Position numbers and translations under genes: made by a program. A DNA stretch of 64,000 nt from NCBI RefSeq assembly GCF_024345205.1, contig NZ_BROC01000009.1, forward strand, positions 46,002-110,001, in the 5' to 3' direction. The notes below the pieces were generated by a model. The model was not told the DNA's origin. It saw only the letters and a list, made by a program, of their open reading frames with translations, and made no database searches. How positions within the stretch are numbered: the stretch's first letter is position 1; each line of letters opens with the position of its first letter. The stretch comes from Lapidilactobacillus luobeiensis (lineage in GTDB: Bacteria; Bacillota; Bacilli; Lactobacillales; Lactobacillaceae). Positions 55,902 through 64,000 of the stretch are shown here, piece after piece.

Positions 55902-55918
55902 ACTTTTCCCCAAGGCAT

Positions 55919-55947
55919 ATTATAGCACCAAATTAGATTGATAACAA
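55919..55947 (-). promoter_or_regulatory. Promoter of the sortase-like gene
   Basis: Minus strand: -35 TTGTTA (55942-55947), 17 bp, -10 TATAAT (55919-55924). This gives a leader of about 270 bases. Confidence 0.7.
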
Positions 55948-56014
55948 TTTGTTTCGCAAAAAATATTCACCGAGCTACATTGTGAAATGCGATTCAAACG
56001 CTGATCTTGTGGGC

Positions 56015-56674
56015 TTATCTTATCCATCCGTAATCGTCTAGCTTATAGTCTCGCTTATGCATTTTGGAAACATAGGGATTACCGGTGACGAAAACACGAT
56101 AATGATCACGCCAATTGTCGGCGGTGCGCACACCGATCCGTGGCGTAGTCGTGATCTCTTCGGGGATGCGACTGGCCTGCGAAATGATTTTCAGAGGGCT
56201 CTCATGAAAATCCAGACCGTTTAGTTTCGTATCATGAATATTAAGTGCGCGCATCAATTTGCCTGGGCCGCTGGTCAGATTTAGGTCGGGCTGTTGGGGC
56301 CGGTTTTGCCGCATCAAGTCTAGACCGATCGCCGGTTCCACAGCGCGGATCAGAATCCCCTGAGGCTCTTCCGCTGCTTGGGTGACCACATCAAAGTCAT
56401 AAAAACCGCGAATGGCATAAATGTAGATCGTCCCCGGCAGTCCATAGAGCGGCTCGTTAGAAGGTACGCGGCGATTTTGATAGGCGTGAGCGCCAGGATC
56501 GACGGCGCCTAAATAAGCCTCAGCTTCAACGATATACCCGCCGATCTGGCCGGCGGGACTGTCATAGATCAATAATTTGCCCAGCAAGTCGCGAGTGATC
56601 GTCAAGGTGTCGCGACCGCTGAAGAAAGACGGGTCCAAGCCGTCAGGATGGTCAATGGGTGACATTAGTTGCAT
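56015..56674 (-). CDS. 3-methyladenine DNA glycosylase, AAG/Mpg type
   Basis: 219 residues. Base excision repair of alkylated purines. IVEAEAYLGAVDPGAHAYQNRR carries the catalytic Glu and the DPG..H turn, GTIYIYAIRGFYDFDVVT and ILIRAVEP are the usual following blocks. Length is normal. ATG 56674 or 56665 are both possible; neither has a strong ribosome site. Stands alone, divergent from the DUF488 gene. Confidence 0.92.
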   Translation of the reverse strand: MQLMSPIDHPDGLDPSFFSGRDTLTITRDLLGKLLIYDSPAGQIGGYIVEAEAYLGAVDPGAHAYQNRRVPSNEPLYGLPGTIYIYAIRGFYDFDVVTQAAEEPQGILIRAVEPAIGLDLMRQNRPQQPDLNLTSGPGKLMRALNIHDTKLNGLDFHESPLKIISQASRIPEEITTTPRIGVRTADNWRDHYRVFVTGNPYVSKMHKRDYKLDDYGWIR

Positions 56675-56798
56675 TTTTCGGTCAAGTCCTTATCATTGAA
56701 ATTAGTTGAGTAAAGTTAGCTAAACGAAATTTAGTGAGAGCAATCAAATCTTTTGTCAGATATTTCTGCAAAAATAATGTTAGAAAGAAGTGGGCGTG

Positions 56799-57164
56799 AT
56801 GTTAACGATTCAGCGTATCTATCAAAGTCCAGTGGTGCCGGGAACTTATCGCATTCTGGTCGATCGGATCTGGCCCCGGGGGATCTCCAAAGTCAAAGCT
56901 CAACTGGATCTGTGGGCCAAAGAAATCGCGCCGACCACCGAATTACGGAAATGGTTCAATCACGATCCGGAAAAGTTTCCCGAGTTTCAGCAACGTTACC
57001 GCGCCGAATTAGATGCCAATCCGGATTTCCCCGTTTTTTTGGCGCAGGTCAAGGCCCAGCTGACTCAAGGTGATGTGGTTTTATTATACGGCGCTAAGGA
57101 TCAGAAGGATAATCAGGCTCAAGTGTTGCTGGCCTATTTACAAACGAAACTGACAACCAATTGA
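56799..57164 (+). CDS. DUF488 family protein
   Basis: 121 residues. IQRIYQSP..GTYRILVDRIWPRGISK..LDLWAKEIAPTTELRKWFNHDPEKFPEF is the typical DUF488 arrangement (RVLVDRLWPRG, WF.HDP..W..F). Function unknown; it resembles proteins with heat-shock or nucleic-acid links. ATG 56799 follows AAAGAAG; GTG 56790 is an alternative. Confidence 0.88.
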   Translation: MLTIQRIYQSPVVPGTYRILVDRIWPRGISKVKAQLDLWAKEIAPTTELRKWFNHDPEKFPEFQQRYRAELDANPDFPVFLAQVKAQLTQGDVVLLYGAKDQKDNQAQVLLAYLQTKLTTN

Positions 57165-57203
57165 GCATAACGCCAAAATGGGTCACTTGGCAAGTGATCA
57201 CCT

Positions 57204-57235
57204 ACACCATCAAGTTGAACTTGGTGGTGTTTTTT
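57204..57235 (+). terminator. Intrinsic terminator of the DUF488 gene
   Basis: ACACCATCAAGTT / AACTTGGTGGTGT stem with six T. Confidence 0.85.
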
Positions 57236-57577
57236 CGTGTCTGAAAAAATATTTTTTCTGGCGTAAGCGGAAATCAACTGAAAATTTATTTCAGGTGCTG
57301 GCTACCACGATGGATTTGTGTAGCGTGCACAAATGCCGTGACCTGATAGTCAGCTTGTCTGGACAGGATGACCTGTCTATCCATGTGATATCAGCATTGC
57401 AGACGTTGTCAGTTGAAAGATTGGTTAGACCAACATTTGTGAGCCACCGCGCGACAGTTTACTTTGGGGGCAGCTTATGTATTTTATTACAAGAATGAAT
57501 GGATAAATATTAAACGTGAAAATGTGAAAACGAAATTATAACATAACTTTGCATTTATATACCATTTACTATGCATA
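57236..57577. other. AT-rich intergenic region
   Basis: No gene seen. Contains short palindromes (ATTTGTG..CACAAAT near 57313; GACAGG..CCTGTC near 57361). Confidence 0.45.
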
Positions 57578-58030
57578 TTGATTTTTTTAATTCAGCTTGA
57601 TATGATAACTTCCACCCTAGATATGCCGAATAACCAGCGATTTGTTGCAAATCGTAGCAATGATAGGGCGGGACAAATAATCGATGAACTTTTATTTTAT
57701 ACAGGAGGGCAGCAGAATAATGATAGTCACAACAACCGTGAACACGGTCAAACGGGTGACCACCAAGGTACTGACAGCACTGTGTCAGTTCCCGACAACC
57801 AGCGCGGCGTCGTCAACCACGTGCAATTTCCGCATTTTTCGTCACAGTTGGCTGAAGGGCCACAGCTGCCACAAGCCGGTGAGGCCACCACGATCAGCGC
57901 ACCATTAATGGCGCTGATCATGACGGCTTTGACTGGACTGGGCTCAACGGGTCTCGCAGCTTTGCGCCCGCAAAAGAGTAACAAAAAAATAAGGATCATC
58001 ACACCCCGCGCAGTGTTTTCGACGGAGTAG
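57578..58030 (+). pseudogene. Degraded wall-anchored protein with LPQAGE sorting signal
   Basis: The frame ends in a complete sorting signal: QLPQAGEATT, a hydrophobic helix (APLMALIMTALTGLGSTGLAAL) and a basic tail (RPQKSNKK). It has no signal peptide or ribosome site at its possible starts. A good site (AGGAGGG) precedes an ATG at 57720, but in another frame, so a frameshift or deletion probably broke the gene. It directly precedes the intact LPQANE surface protein gene. Confidence 0.6.
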
Positions 58031-58096
58031 CGCCTGGCGTTAGTCGGTCTACTTTTCTTCGAAAGGCTGATGGCTGGGGAAGATCAGGGGGAAGTA

Positions 58097-61000
58097 ATGA
58101 AAACAAGAAAATATCGACGCATCTTAAGCTTGACCGGGGCGGCCCTGCTACTCAGCACACCGCTGATACCAGGAACCTTGGCCGCTAACGGACGTCCAAC
58201 AGTCGCTCAGGCAGCGACAAGCCAGCTGGCAAGTGCGGTGGAGCAGTCAAAATCGGACAGGTTGTTAAACGATTTGTTAGCGGAACAGGCGGCTTTGGCT
58301 GGCGCGCAAGCAACAATGGGCGCGGACGAATCTGAAGCGCGACAAGTGTCAAACGAGCAAAATGAAACCGCGGAGATTTTGACACAAGCCGGTCAAGCGT
58401 CCGACTCACAAGCAACAGCAGAAGCAGCGGGGGATCCGACTGGTTCATCCACTTCAGCGGCCACTGCTGATGTCTTGGCAACGCCAGCTTCGGCGGCTTC
58501 GGAGGACATCAACAAATGGATGCCCAATCGCCGGCTCCAGCAAATCGTGCTGAACAATCTTCAACGTCAAGGTGTGGCTGTGACTTCGGTGGATCAAATT
58601 CACGAGCAGGAAATGTTAAAATTGAAATGGCTCAGTAATGAACCAATGACCGATCCTGGTAATTTTGCACCTTTTGATTCAGAGCTGGTGCCGCAAAACG
58701 ATCCTGACGGTGATTATCTTTTGGACGGATTAAATAAGGCCACCAATCTGAAATCAGTCGTTCTCAAAGGTCTCGGCCGACCACAACGCCGGGGAAATAT
58801 TCGCTCACTGACCCCGTTGGCGCAGATGGTCTATCTCGAAACGATTGATGTCAGTGGCAACCAACTTAGGTACACAAGTCCGCTTATCCGGATTCAAAAC
58901 GAATCCGCAAAATTAAAGTCTGTCGATATCAGTAACAATTCAATCGGTAATTTCTCCGGATTAAAAAAAGAGAAACTGCAACAATTCAAATACAAAGGTC
59001 AGATGGTTGTGACCAATAACACTGGGGTCCCAAAAGGGGAAACCACCGAGACCTACGACCTTACACGGGTCATCAAACCATTAAGTGGTGAAACTTTAGA
59101 AAGCCAATTTGGCGCGCCTCGACTTAACTTCAAGCAATATCAGCGTTTCAACTTGGCGCTGCCTGTAGGTCAGCCCCAGAATAAAATCAGCGTTTATGAG
59201 AACGGCGCTGCTCAAGGAAATGGCAGCGTATCAGGGTTTAAAATCACCTACGAAGGTCTGGCTGAGCAAGAATACTATCCCGGATTACCGACGGAGTTTG
59301 CTGGGCAGACTGATTTATCGCACAAATATCGTTATGCCATGTTCGTCAATCTCTATCAGCGTGGTGAAACAGATCAGCCAGTGGTAACGGTGATTATTCC
59401 TTATCATGACACTGATTTGGTCGGGGTGCCTGTGTTTGTTCAAGGTATGGATGAGAACGGGGAAAAGATTGGCGCAGGTCGTTTTGCGCCTGAACCACAT
59501 CCTCGTTGGAATCAGCAAGGAAACTATACGTATCATTCCTACTCCGGTTATGTCGACCAAAAAGAGCGGCTCCCGTACCGGATAACTGACGAACCCCAAT
59601 CTGTTACGGTCGTTTACCAGCCAATGTTGCGAGCTCAAGACCGAGAAATCGCGCGTGGTAGCGCATGGATCGCCAAAGATAATTTGACTCAAGTTCGCAC
59701 TAAAAAAGGTACAGAAGTGCCATTGGAGACGTTAGATCTTGACAAAAAGAAGATCAAAGTAACGATCACCGCTGACAACACTGGCAATGAGGTCACGGAA
59801 GCAGAGGCCACGGCGAAAATCGGCAAGTACACCATTGTTTATCAATATGATTATCACAAGTTCACGTCCCACTTGACAGTTACAGGGCTTGAAACTACGA
59901 TTATCGCCCACGACCTGACCATCAAGGCGAATGAAGCTTGGTCACCAGCTGACCATTTTGTCGGCGCGGTCGGCGCTGAAGGAATCGCGTTGGCGCTGAC
60001 GGATCTAAACGTTGACGCCAGCAGTGTGGACCCGAATAAACCTGGCGTTTATCAAGTGATTTTCACGATTCCTGCAGCGCTCAATGGCGGCAAATCGTAT
60101 CGGCGTATTGTGGAGTTGACCGTGGAAGCAAATGATTTAGAGGCACCACCAGTCGATCCAGAAACGCCAACACCGGAGCAACCAGAGAAACCAACGCCAG
60201 AACAACCGGAGAAGCCAACACCGGAAGAACCGGAGAAACCAACCCCGGAGGAACCGGAAACACCAACCCCGGAAGAACCAGAAAAGCCAACACCAGAAGA
60301 ACCAGAAAAGCCAACCCCGGAAGAACCGGAAAAACCAACCCCGGAAGAACCAGAGAAACCAACGCCAGAACAACCGGAGAAGCCAACACCAGAAGAACCG
60401 GAGAAGCCAACACCAGAACAACCAGAAAAGCCAACACCAGAAGAACCGGAAAAGCCAACCCCGGAACAACCAGAAAAGCCAACACCAGAAGAACCGGAAA
60501 AGCCAACACCGGAACAACCGGAGAAGCCAACACCAGAAGAACCAGAAAAGCCAACACCGGAACAACCGGAGAAGCCAACACCGGAACAACCGGAGAAGCC
60601 AACACCAGAAGAACCAGAAAAACCAACACCGGAAAAACCGGAAAAGCCAACACCAGAAGAACCAGAAAAGCCAACACCGGAAGAACCAGAAGCACCAACA
60701 CCGGAACAACCGGAGAAGCCAACACCGGAAGAGCCAGAGAAGCCAACCCCGGAAGAACCAGAGAAACCAACACCGGAAGAACCAGAAAAGCCAACACCGG
60801 AAGAACCAGAGAAGCCAACCCCGGAACAACCGGAGAAACCAACACCAGAAGAACCAGAAACACCAACCCCGGAGAAACCGGAAAAGCCAACACCAGAAGA
60901 ACCGGAGAAGCCAACACCAGAACAACCAGAAAAGCCAACACCGGAAGAACCGGAAAAGCCAACCCCGGAGAAACCGGGAAAGCCAACACCAGAAGAACCA

Positions 61001-61450
61001 GAAACACCAACCCCGGAGAAACCGGAAAAGCCAACACCAGAAGAACCAGAAAAGCCAACCCCGGAAGAACCGGAAACACCAGATTTACCGGGCGAACCAG
61101 GCGAATCAGAAACGCCAGTAAATCCAGAGAACCCGGGAGATTCCGAAGCGCCAGAACAACCAGAAAAGCCAGCGGATCCGGAAACAGTGCCTGCCCCAGT
61201 CTTGCCAAGTGAACCACAAGGACCGCAAGATCCGCAAAAACCCGCGGCACCAGATTTGGTTGCCACGACGCCGCAATCAAATTTGCCAAGTACGCCGGGG
61301 ACAGCGCGAGCAAACGGTCAGCAAACAACGATCTTGCCGCAAGCAAATGAGCGCCATGCTTCTATCCTCACAGCATTGGGGACTTTGGCGCTGTTATTGA
61401 CCGGGTTCGTTGCTGTTCGCGGTTTGTGGAAGATTGTCAAACCACGCTAA
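58097..61450 (+). CDS. Wall-anchored LRR and proline-rich repeat surface protein
   Basis: 1117 residues. Signal peptide (residues 1-30, GALLLSTPLIPGTLA), a disordered Ala/Gln region to about 140, leucine-rich-repeat-like segments (LETIDVSGNQLR, LKSVDISNNSI) near 230-300, a beta-rich part with a MucBP-like YHSYSGYVDQKE block, bacterial Ig-like segments (to about 685), then 38 units of PTPE(E/Q/K)PE(K/T/A), and at 1080-1085 the sorting signal LPQANE with a hydrophobic helix and basic end. Likely an adhesin projected through the wall. GGGGGA before ATG 58097; ATG 58070 lacks a site. The LPQAN motif has Ala in the usual Thr position. Confidence 0.88.
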   Translation: MKTRKYRRILSLTGAALLLSTPLIPGTLAANGRPTVAQAATSQLASAVEQSKSDRLLNDLLAEQAALAGAQATMGADESEARQVSNEQNETAEILTQAGQASDSQATAEAAGDPTGSSTSAATADVLATPASAASEDINKWMPNRRLQQIVLNNLQRQGVAVTSVDQIHEQEMLKLKWLSNEPMTDPGNFAPFDSELVPQNDPDGDYLLDGLNKATNLKSVVLKGLGRPQRRGNIRSLTPLAQMVYLETIDVSGNQLRYTSPLIRIQNESAKLKSVDISNNSIGNFSGLKKEKLQQFKYKGQMVVTNNTGVPKGETTETYDLTRVIKPLSGETLESQFGAPRLNFKQYQRFNLALPVGQPQNKISVYENGAAQGNGSVSGFKITYEGLAEQEYYPGLPTEFAGQTDLSHKYRYAMFVNLYQRGETDQPVVTVIIPYHDTDLVGVPVFVQGMDENGEKIGAGRFAPEPHPRWNQQGNYTYHSYSGYVDQKERLPYRITDEPQSVTVVYQPMLRAQDREIARGSAWIAKDNLTQVRTKKGTEVPLETLDLDKKKIKVTITADNTGNEVTEAEATAKIGKYTIVYQYDYHKFTSHLTVTGLETTIIAHDLTIKANEAWSPADHFVGAVGAEGIALALTDLNVDASSVDPNKPGVYQVIFTIPAALNGGKSYRRIVELTVEANDLEAPPVDPETPTPEQPEKPTPEQPEKPTPEEPEKPTPEEPETPTPEEPEKPTPEEPEKPTPEEPEKPTPEEPEKPTPEQPEKPTPEEPEKPTPEQPEKPTPEEPEKPTPEQPEKPTPEEPEKPTPEQPEKPTPEEPEKPTPEQPEKPTPEQPEKPTPEEPEKPTPEKPEKPTPEEPEKPTPEEPEAPTPEQPEKPTPEEPEKPTPEEPEKPTPEEPEKPTPEEPEKPTPEQPEKPTPEEPETPTPEKPEKPTPEEPEKPTPEQPEKPTPEEPEKPTPEKPGKPTPEEPETPTPEKPEKPTPEEPEKPTPEEPETPDLPGEPGESETPVNPENPGDSEAPEQPEKPADPETVPAPVLPSEPQGPQDPQKPAAPDLVATTPQSNLPSTPGTARANGQQTTILPQANERHASILTALGTLALLLTGFVAVRGLWKIVKPR
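60167..61078 (+). repeat. 38 tandem 24-bp repeats encoding PTPEEPEK
   Basis: Each unit reads PTPE-x-PE-x with x mostly E/Q and K. Third-codon changes are mixed, indicating an old array with ongoing slippage or gene conversion. The array forms the wall-spanning stalk of the surface protein. Reading frames on the opposite strand stay open over 1.2 kb only because of the repeat. Confidence 0.95.
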
Positions 61451-61560
61451 CGTGCAGCGAATTTAAGCCGTTCCAAATAATGATCCGCTAACCCATATTA
61501 ACGATTCTCGTTCAACTTGCTTCCTCACAGCATGTCGGACACCGCCGTCCCAAAATACCA

Positions 61561-61599
61561 AAAAAATAGCCACGCCCGGAAATGGGCTGGCTATTTTTG
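61561..61599. terminator. Bidirectional terminator after the surface protein gene
   Basis: AAAAATAGCC / GGCTATTTTT stem with inner GCCC/GGGC pairing, between convergent genes. Confidence 0.85.
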
Positions 61600-61669
61600 T
61601 TGCTTGGCCGATTTTATTATCTGATGTTGTTGGCCTGATGTTGTTGATCTGAATTGATCTATCGGCGAA

Positions 61670-63598
61670 TTATTCTTGGGTGCTGAGTTTCTTCGGGAGT
61701 GCTGGCTGCGTGTTTTCGATCAGATCGACTTCGAGATCTCGATCGGTGCTAGTGGCCAACGCTTGCCGATCTTGTTCCGTTTGAACCAGGAAACGTGAAA
61801 ACGCCGGTGTATGCCGGAGTATTTTTTTCAAAGGCTTACTGTCTTGATGCAGGTTCGTCAGCACGGGGATCACCGTCAAGTCCGGTTGTTGTTTAGCCAA
61901 AACGCGATAGAAACCGGTCTGGATATCGCCGATCAAAACTTGGGTCCGGGTCTGCTCAGCTAAATAATGTTGTAACCACCAAGCAGTCAATTCATCTTCG
62001 CTGGCGAAAACGTGAGTGACCAGACCTTGAGAATCGAAAAGTTGAAGCGATTCGATTTTACCAGCGTTCAGGGTCTTGGTCAAAACGACGGTGCCATCAA
62101 TGCGGTAGTAGTCGATCGTGGCTAGCTGAGCGTCTTCATCGAATTGGGCGCTAGTCGACAACTGTCCAGCGGGATTATATTGTTTACTACGGACTTTTTG
62201 ATCATTGGTGAAATAATCGATCTGGGTGATAGCCCCGTTATTTTGATGGATCGTCATCAATAAATGATCTTCTTTATCGAAAATCGAAGTGGTATGGTGT
62301 TCTAAATCGACCTTTTGAATCCAATTTTCATTTTGAGGGAGTTCCACTTGTGGCGCGGTATTTTCACCACTAGTTTGGAGCTGGTCGTAGAGATCGACTA
62401 CAGAGATCCCGGTGAGCCCAGCCTGGGTCAAAATCGCGGTCACGGCCGTCGCGCCAGCCGGTTGGTAAGTAGCGGTAAACAAGGTAGGCGCTGTCGTTAA
62501 AGTTTCGCGCAAGTGCCGCAGTAGGGCCAGTTCAACGTTTGCTTTGGTGGTCAAAGTCGGGGTGAAAACAAGGTAGTTTTGTTCGCGATCATATTGGATC
62601 GCACGTAGGAGATAAGGACTATCAAAAAGCTGAGTCACATGTTCCTGCAAGCCAGTAATGGTCGCGGTCAAGGCGGCGACTTGATTGCTGGCCGTGGTGA
62701 TTTGCCGATCTAAACGTTGTCCGGCGTTGTCCGCATTGGTCAATTCCCGTTGCCGCTCCGCCACTTTGTTGGTCAAGGCAGTTTCTAACTGTTTTTGCTG
62801 ACTAGTCTTACTATTATTTTGTTGGTTGAGCTGATCGATCCGTCCAGTTAAATCATCTCGCTGACTACTCAATTGGCTGAATTTATCGTTCAATTCTTCT
62901 CGAGTGCTGATCAAACGGCCCCGCTTCTTGTAAAGAGCATCAACTTGTGGCTTTTGCGCGGCCATCAGCTCATACATTTTTTGCAAGTCGGTTTCTGCCT
63001 TGATCTCGGTGGAGAGTTGGTTGCTGGCCTGTTCATTTTCGTCGATCTCCAAAACGACCTGCCGGATCGCCTTCGTCGTTGAGTCGATTTCTTTCAGTAA
63101 GCCATTCAAATGGGTTTGTTCTTGCGTTGTTGTTTGAGCCAAGGCAGCCAATTCATTAGCCAATTCATCGATCGCCGCCTGCTCGTTTGCATCACTGATT
63201 GCTTTAAGTGTGGCGATTTTTTCCGTGTTAGCCTGCGCTTTGCTTTCTAAGTCAGTCAATTCCTGCTGGATCGCTGCCAATTGATCCTGGTTCTCTTGCT
63301 TTTCCGCAAATAATTGTTGCTTCAATTGGGCCTTGACCTGACGATAATCGCTGGCCATTCGCGTCAGTTGTGCTTCCAAAGCCAGCCGCTGTTCATGCGT
63401 ATCTAACTTTGGTGTGGTCGCCGCCGCTGCGATCATTGGCGTTGAGGAATCAGTTGTCATTGGTGTTGCCGCCAGTGCAGGTTTTTCTTCTGGCGCCTGG
63501 GACTGTGGCTCGGCCAATCGCGTGGGTGTTACCGCTGTCGAGTTGGCCGTAGTGATCTCAGGTTCATTTTTCTTGGTACGATTGCCGAAAAGTTTCAT
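61670..63598 (-). CDS. Coiled-coil protein with glycosyltransferase-associated C-terminal region
   Basis: 642 residues, no signal peptide. Residues ~70-330 form a long coiled coil (Glu/Gln/Lys/Leu heptads). Residues ~430-560 (WIQKVDLEHHTTSIFDKED.., KVRSKQYNPAGQL, YYRIDGTVVLTKT) resemble the beta-meander extension of accessory-Sec/Gtf-type glycosyltransferases that binds acceptor proteins, followed by the start of a GT-B-like fold but without a full catalytic domain. A cytoplasmic adaptor in glycosylation or export of the neighbouring surface protein is inference. GGCGGA precedes ATG 63598. Confidence 0.6.
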   Translation of the reverse strand: MKLFGNRTKKNEPEITTANSTAVTPTRLAEPQSQAPEEKPALAATPMTTDSSTPMIAAAATTPKLDTHEQRLALEAQLTRMASDYRQVKAQLKQQLFAEKQENQDQLAAIQQELTDLESKAQANTEKIATLKAISDANEQAAIDELANELAALAQTTTQEQTHLNGLLKEIDSTTKAIRQVVLEIDENEQASNQLSTEIKAETDLQKMYELMAAQKPQVDALYKKRGRLISTREELNDKFSQLSSQRDDLTGRIDQLNQQNNSKTSQQKQLETALTNKVAERQRELTNADNAGQRLDRQITTASNQVAALTATITGLQEHVTQLFDSPYLLRAIQYDREQNYLVFTPTLTTKANVELALLRHLRETLTTAPTLFTATYQPAGATAVTAILTQAGLTGISVVDLYDQLQTSGENTAPQVELPQNENWIQKVDLEHHTTSIFDKEDHLLMTIHQNNGAITQIDYFTNDQKVRSKQYNPAGQLSTSAQFDEDAQLATIDYYRIDGTVVLTKTLNAGKIESLQLFDSQGLVTHVFASEDELTAWWLQHYLAEQTRTQVLIGDIQTGFYRVLAKQQPDLTVIPVLTNLHQDSKPLKKILRHTPAFSRFLVQTEQDRQALATSTDRDLEVDLIENTQPALPKKLSTQE

Positions 63599-63817
63599 AA
63601 AAATTCCGCCTTAACTTTGAATTCAAATTGGGTAAGTAAATAGAACGTGAAAAGATAAATCATTCGCTATGCAGTGGTTTTTGCCCAGCATATCACGTAA
63701 CATCCTAGCTATCCCTAAGTTTAGCATAATTTAGCGCGGCTGTAAGCTGTTCTGACGGGAAAACAGCGGAGAAATTGTGAGTCGACCCACTGAAACGTAG
63801 TGAGTATCATTTTGGCC

Positions 63818-63938
63818 GATTTGAAAATGTCGCTGCTGTATTTGCTGACTTGCTTGATTGCAGATTTGTTGGGTTGGGTTGGGGACGCAACCGCCTCAGG
63901 GCGTTTGTAGTGGCTGGAACGCAGTGGGCATCGTTTTC
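63818..63938 (+). repeat. Interspersed repeat, copy K (5' part, B-type)
   Basis: TTTGAAAATGTCGCTGCTG extension, GGGGACGCAACCGCCTCAGGGCG, then GTGGGCATCGTTTT where homology stops in the left arm. The last ~60 bases of the window are unrelated AT-rich sequence. Confidence 0.8.
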
Positions 63939-64000
63939 TACCATTAGTCAAGAGAAAGTTGATATATTAGGCCTCTTTTTCTTTGTTTCTTGAGATTCTA

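Noticed and set aside
57178..57498. 106-codon open frame after the DUF488 gene
   Set aside because: Starts in front of and runs through an intrinsic terminator, without ribosome site or recognisable protein pattern.
60167..61078. Possible CRISPR array
   Set aside because: Units are contiguous 24-bp codon repeats without spacers, inside a coding frame.
60052..61346. Open frames of over 400 codons on the minus strand opposite the surface protein
   Set aside because: They exist only because the 24-bp repeat has no stops in several frames; no ribosome site, composition is an artefact (GFSGSSGV repeats).

Overview
The window looks like chromosomal DNA of a lactobacillus (Lactobacillaceae) of moderate, near-50% GC. 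The grounds are class Ib ribonucleotide reductase in nrdHIE(F) order, a C69 dipeptidase, an ATP-grasp ligase of the D-aspartate ligase type, BrnQ, mannose-family PTS genes with sigma-54, LPQA(G/N)E-type cell-wall sorting signals, strong AGGAGG ribosome binding sites and many GTG/TTG starts. The genus is not certain. No tRNA, rRNA, transposase or CRISPR array was seen.

Layout. 1-7.8 kb: glycan utilisation. The 3' end of a mannose-family PTS operon (IIC tail, IID), two GH43 glycosidases, a divergent galactose-binding-like protein and rpoN, then a GH88 remnant and a DUF2264 protein. The rpoN/lectin-like intergenic region carries two mirrored consensus sigma-54 promoters, so this part appears to be a sigma-54-regulated sugar island. 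8.4-24 kb: a two-gene ABC transporter, a DinG-like nuclease-helicase, gluconokinase, a CtpE-like P-type ATPase, an orphan sugar-binding lipoprotein under a cre site, a protein with a histone H1-like tail and a CmpB-like membrane protein. 24.4-30 kb: VanZ-like protein and the nrd genes behind tandem NrdR boxes. 31-43.5 kb: aminotransferase with divergent LysR regulator, BrnQ, asparagine synthase, a guanylate-kinase-like protein, pyrimidine-nucleoside phosphorylase and adenosine deaminase. 43.5-54 kb: an AT-rich ABC exporter inserted in a split repeat, ATP-grasp ligase, UspA, AI-2E-family permease, PepD. 54.8-63.6 kb: cell surface, with a secreted sortase-like protein, DNA glycosylase, DUF488, an LPQAGE remnant, a large LRR/proline-rich wall-anchored protein and a coiled-coil protein.

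Two features are the most unusual. First, between brnQ and asnB (36.69-36.95 kb) lies an apparent small RNA made of five consecutive hairpins, each with the same seven-base loop UUGCCCG, the last one being the intrinsic terminator. I do not recognise this RNA. Second, about a dozen full or partial copies of a ~0.73 kb non-coding interspersed repeat occupy intergenic regions. Its arms are hairpins whose stems co-vary between copies. All clear copies but one lie in the same chromosomal orientation regardless of gene direction, and several serve as landing sites for other elements (a 224-bp MITE with 8-bp target duplication, a palindromic element, and the ABC exporter segment).
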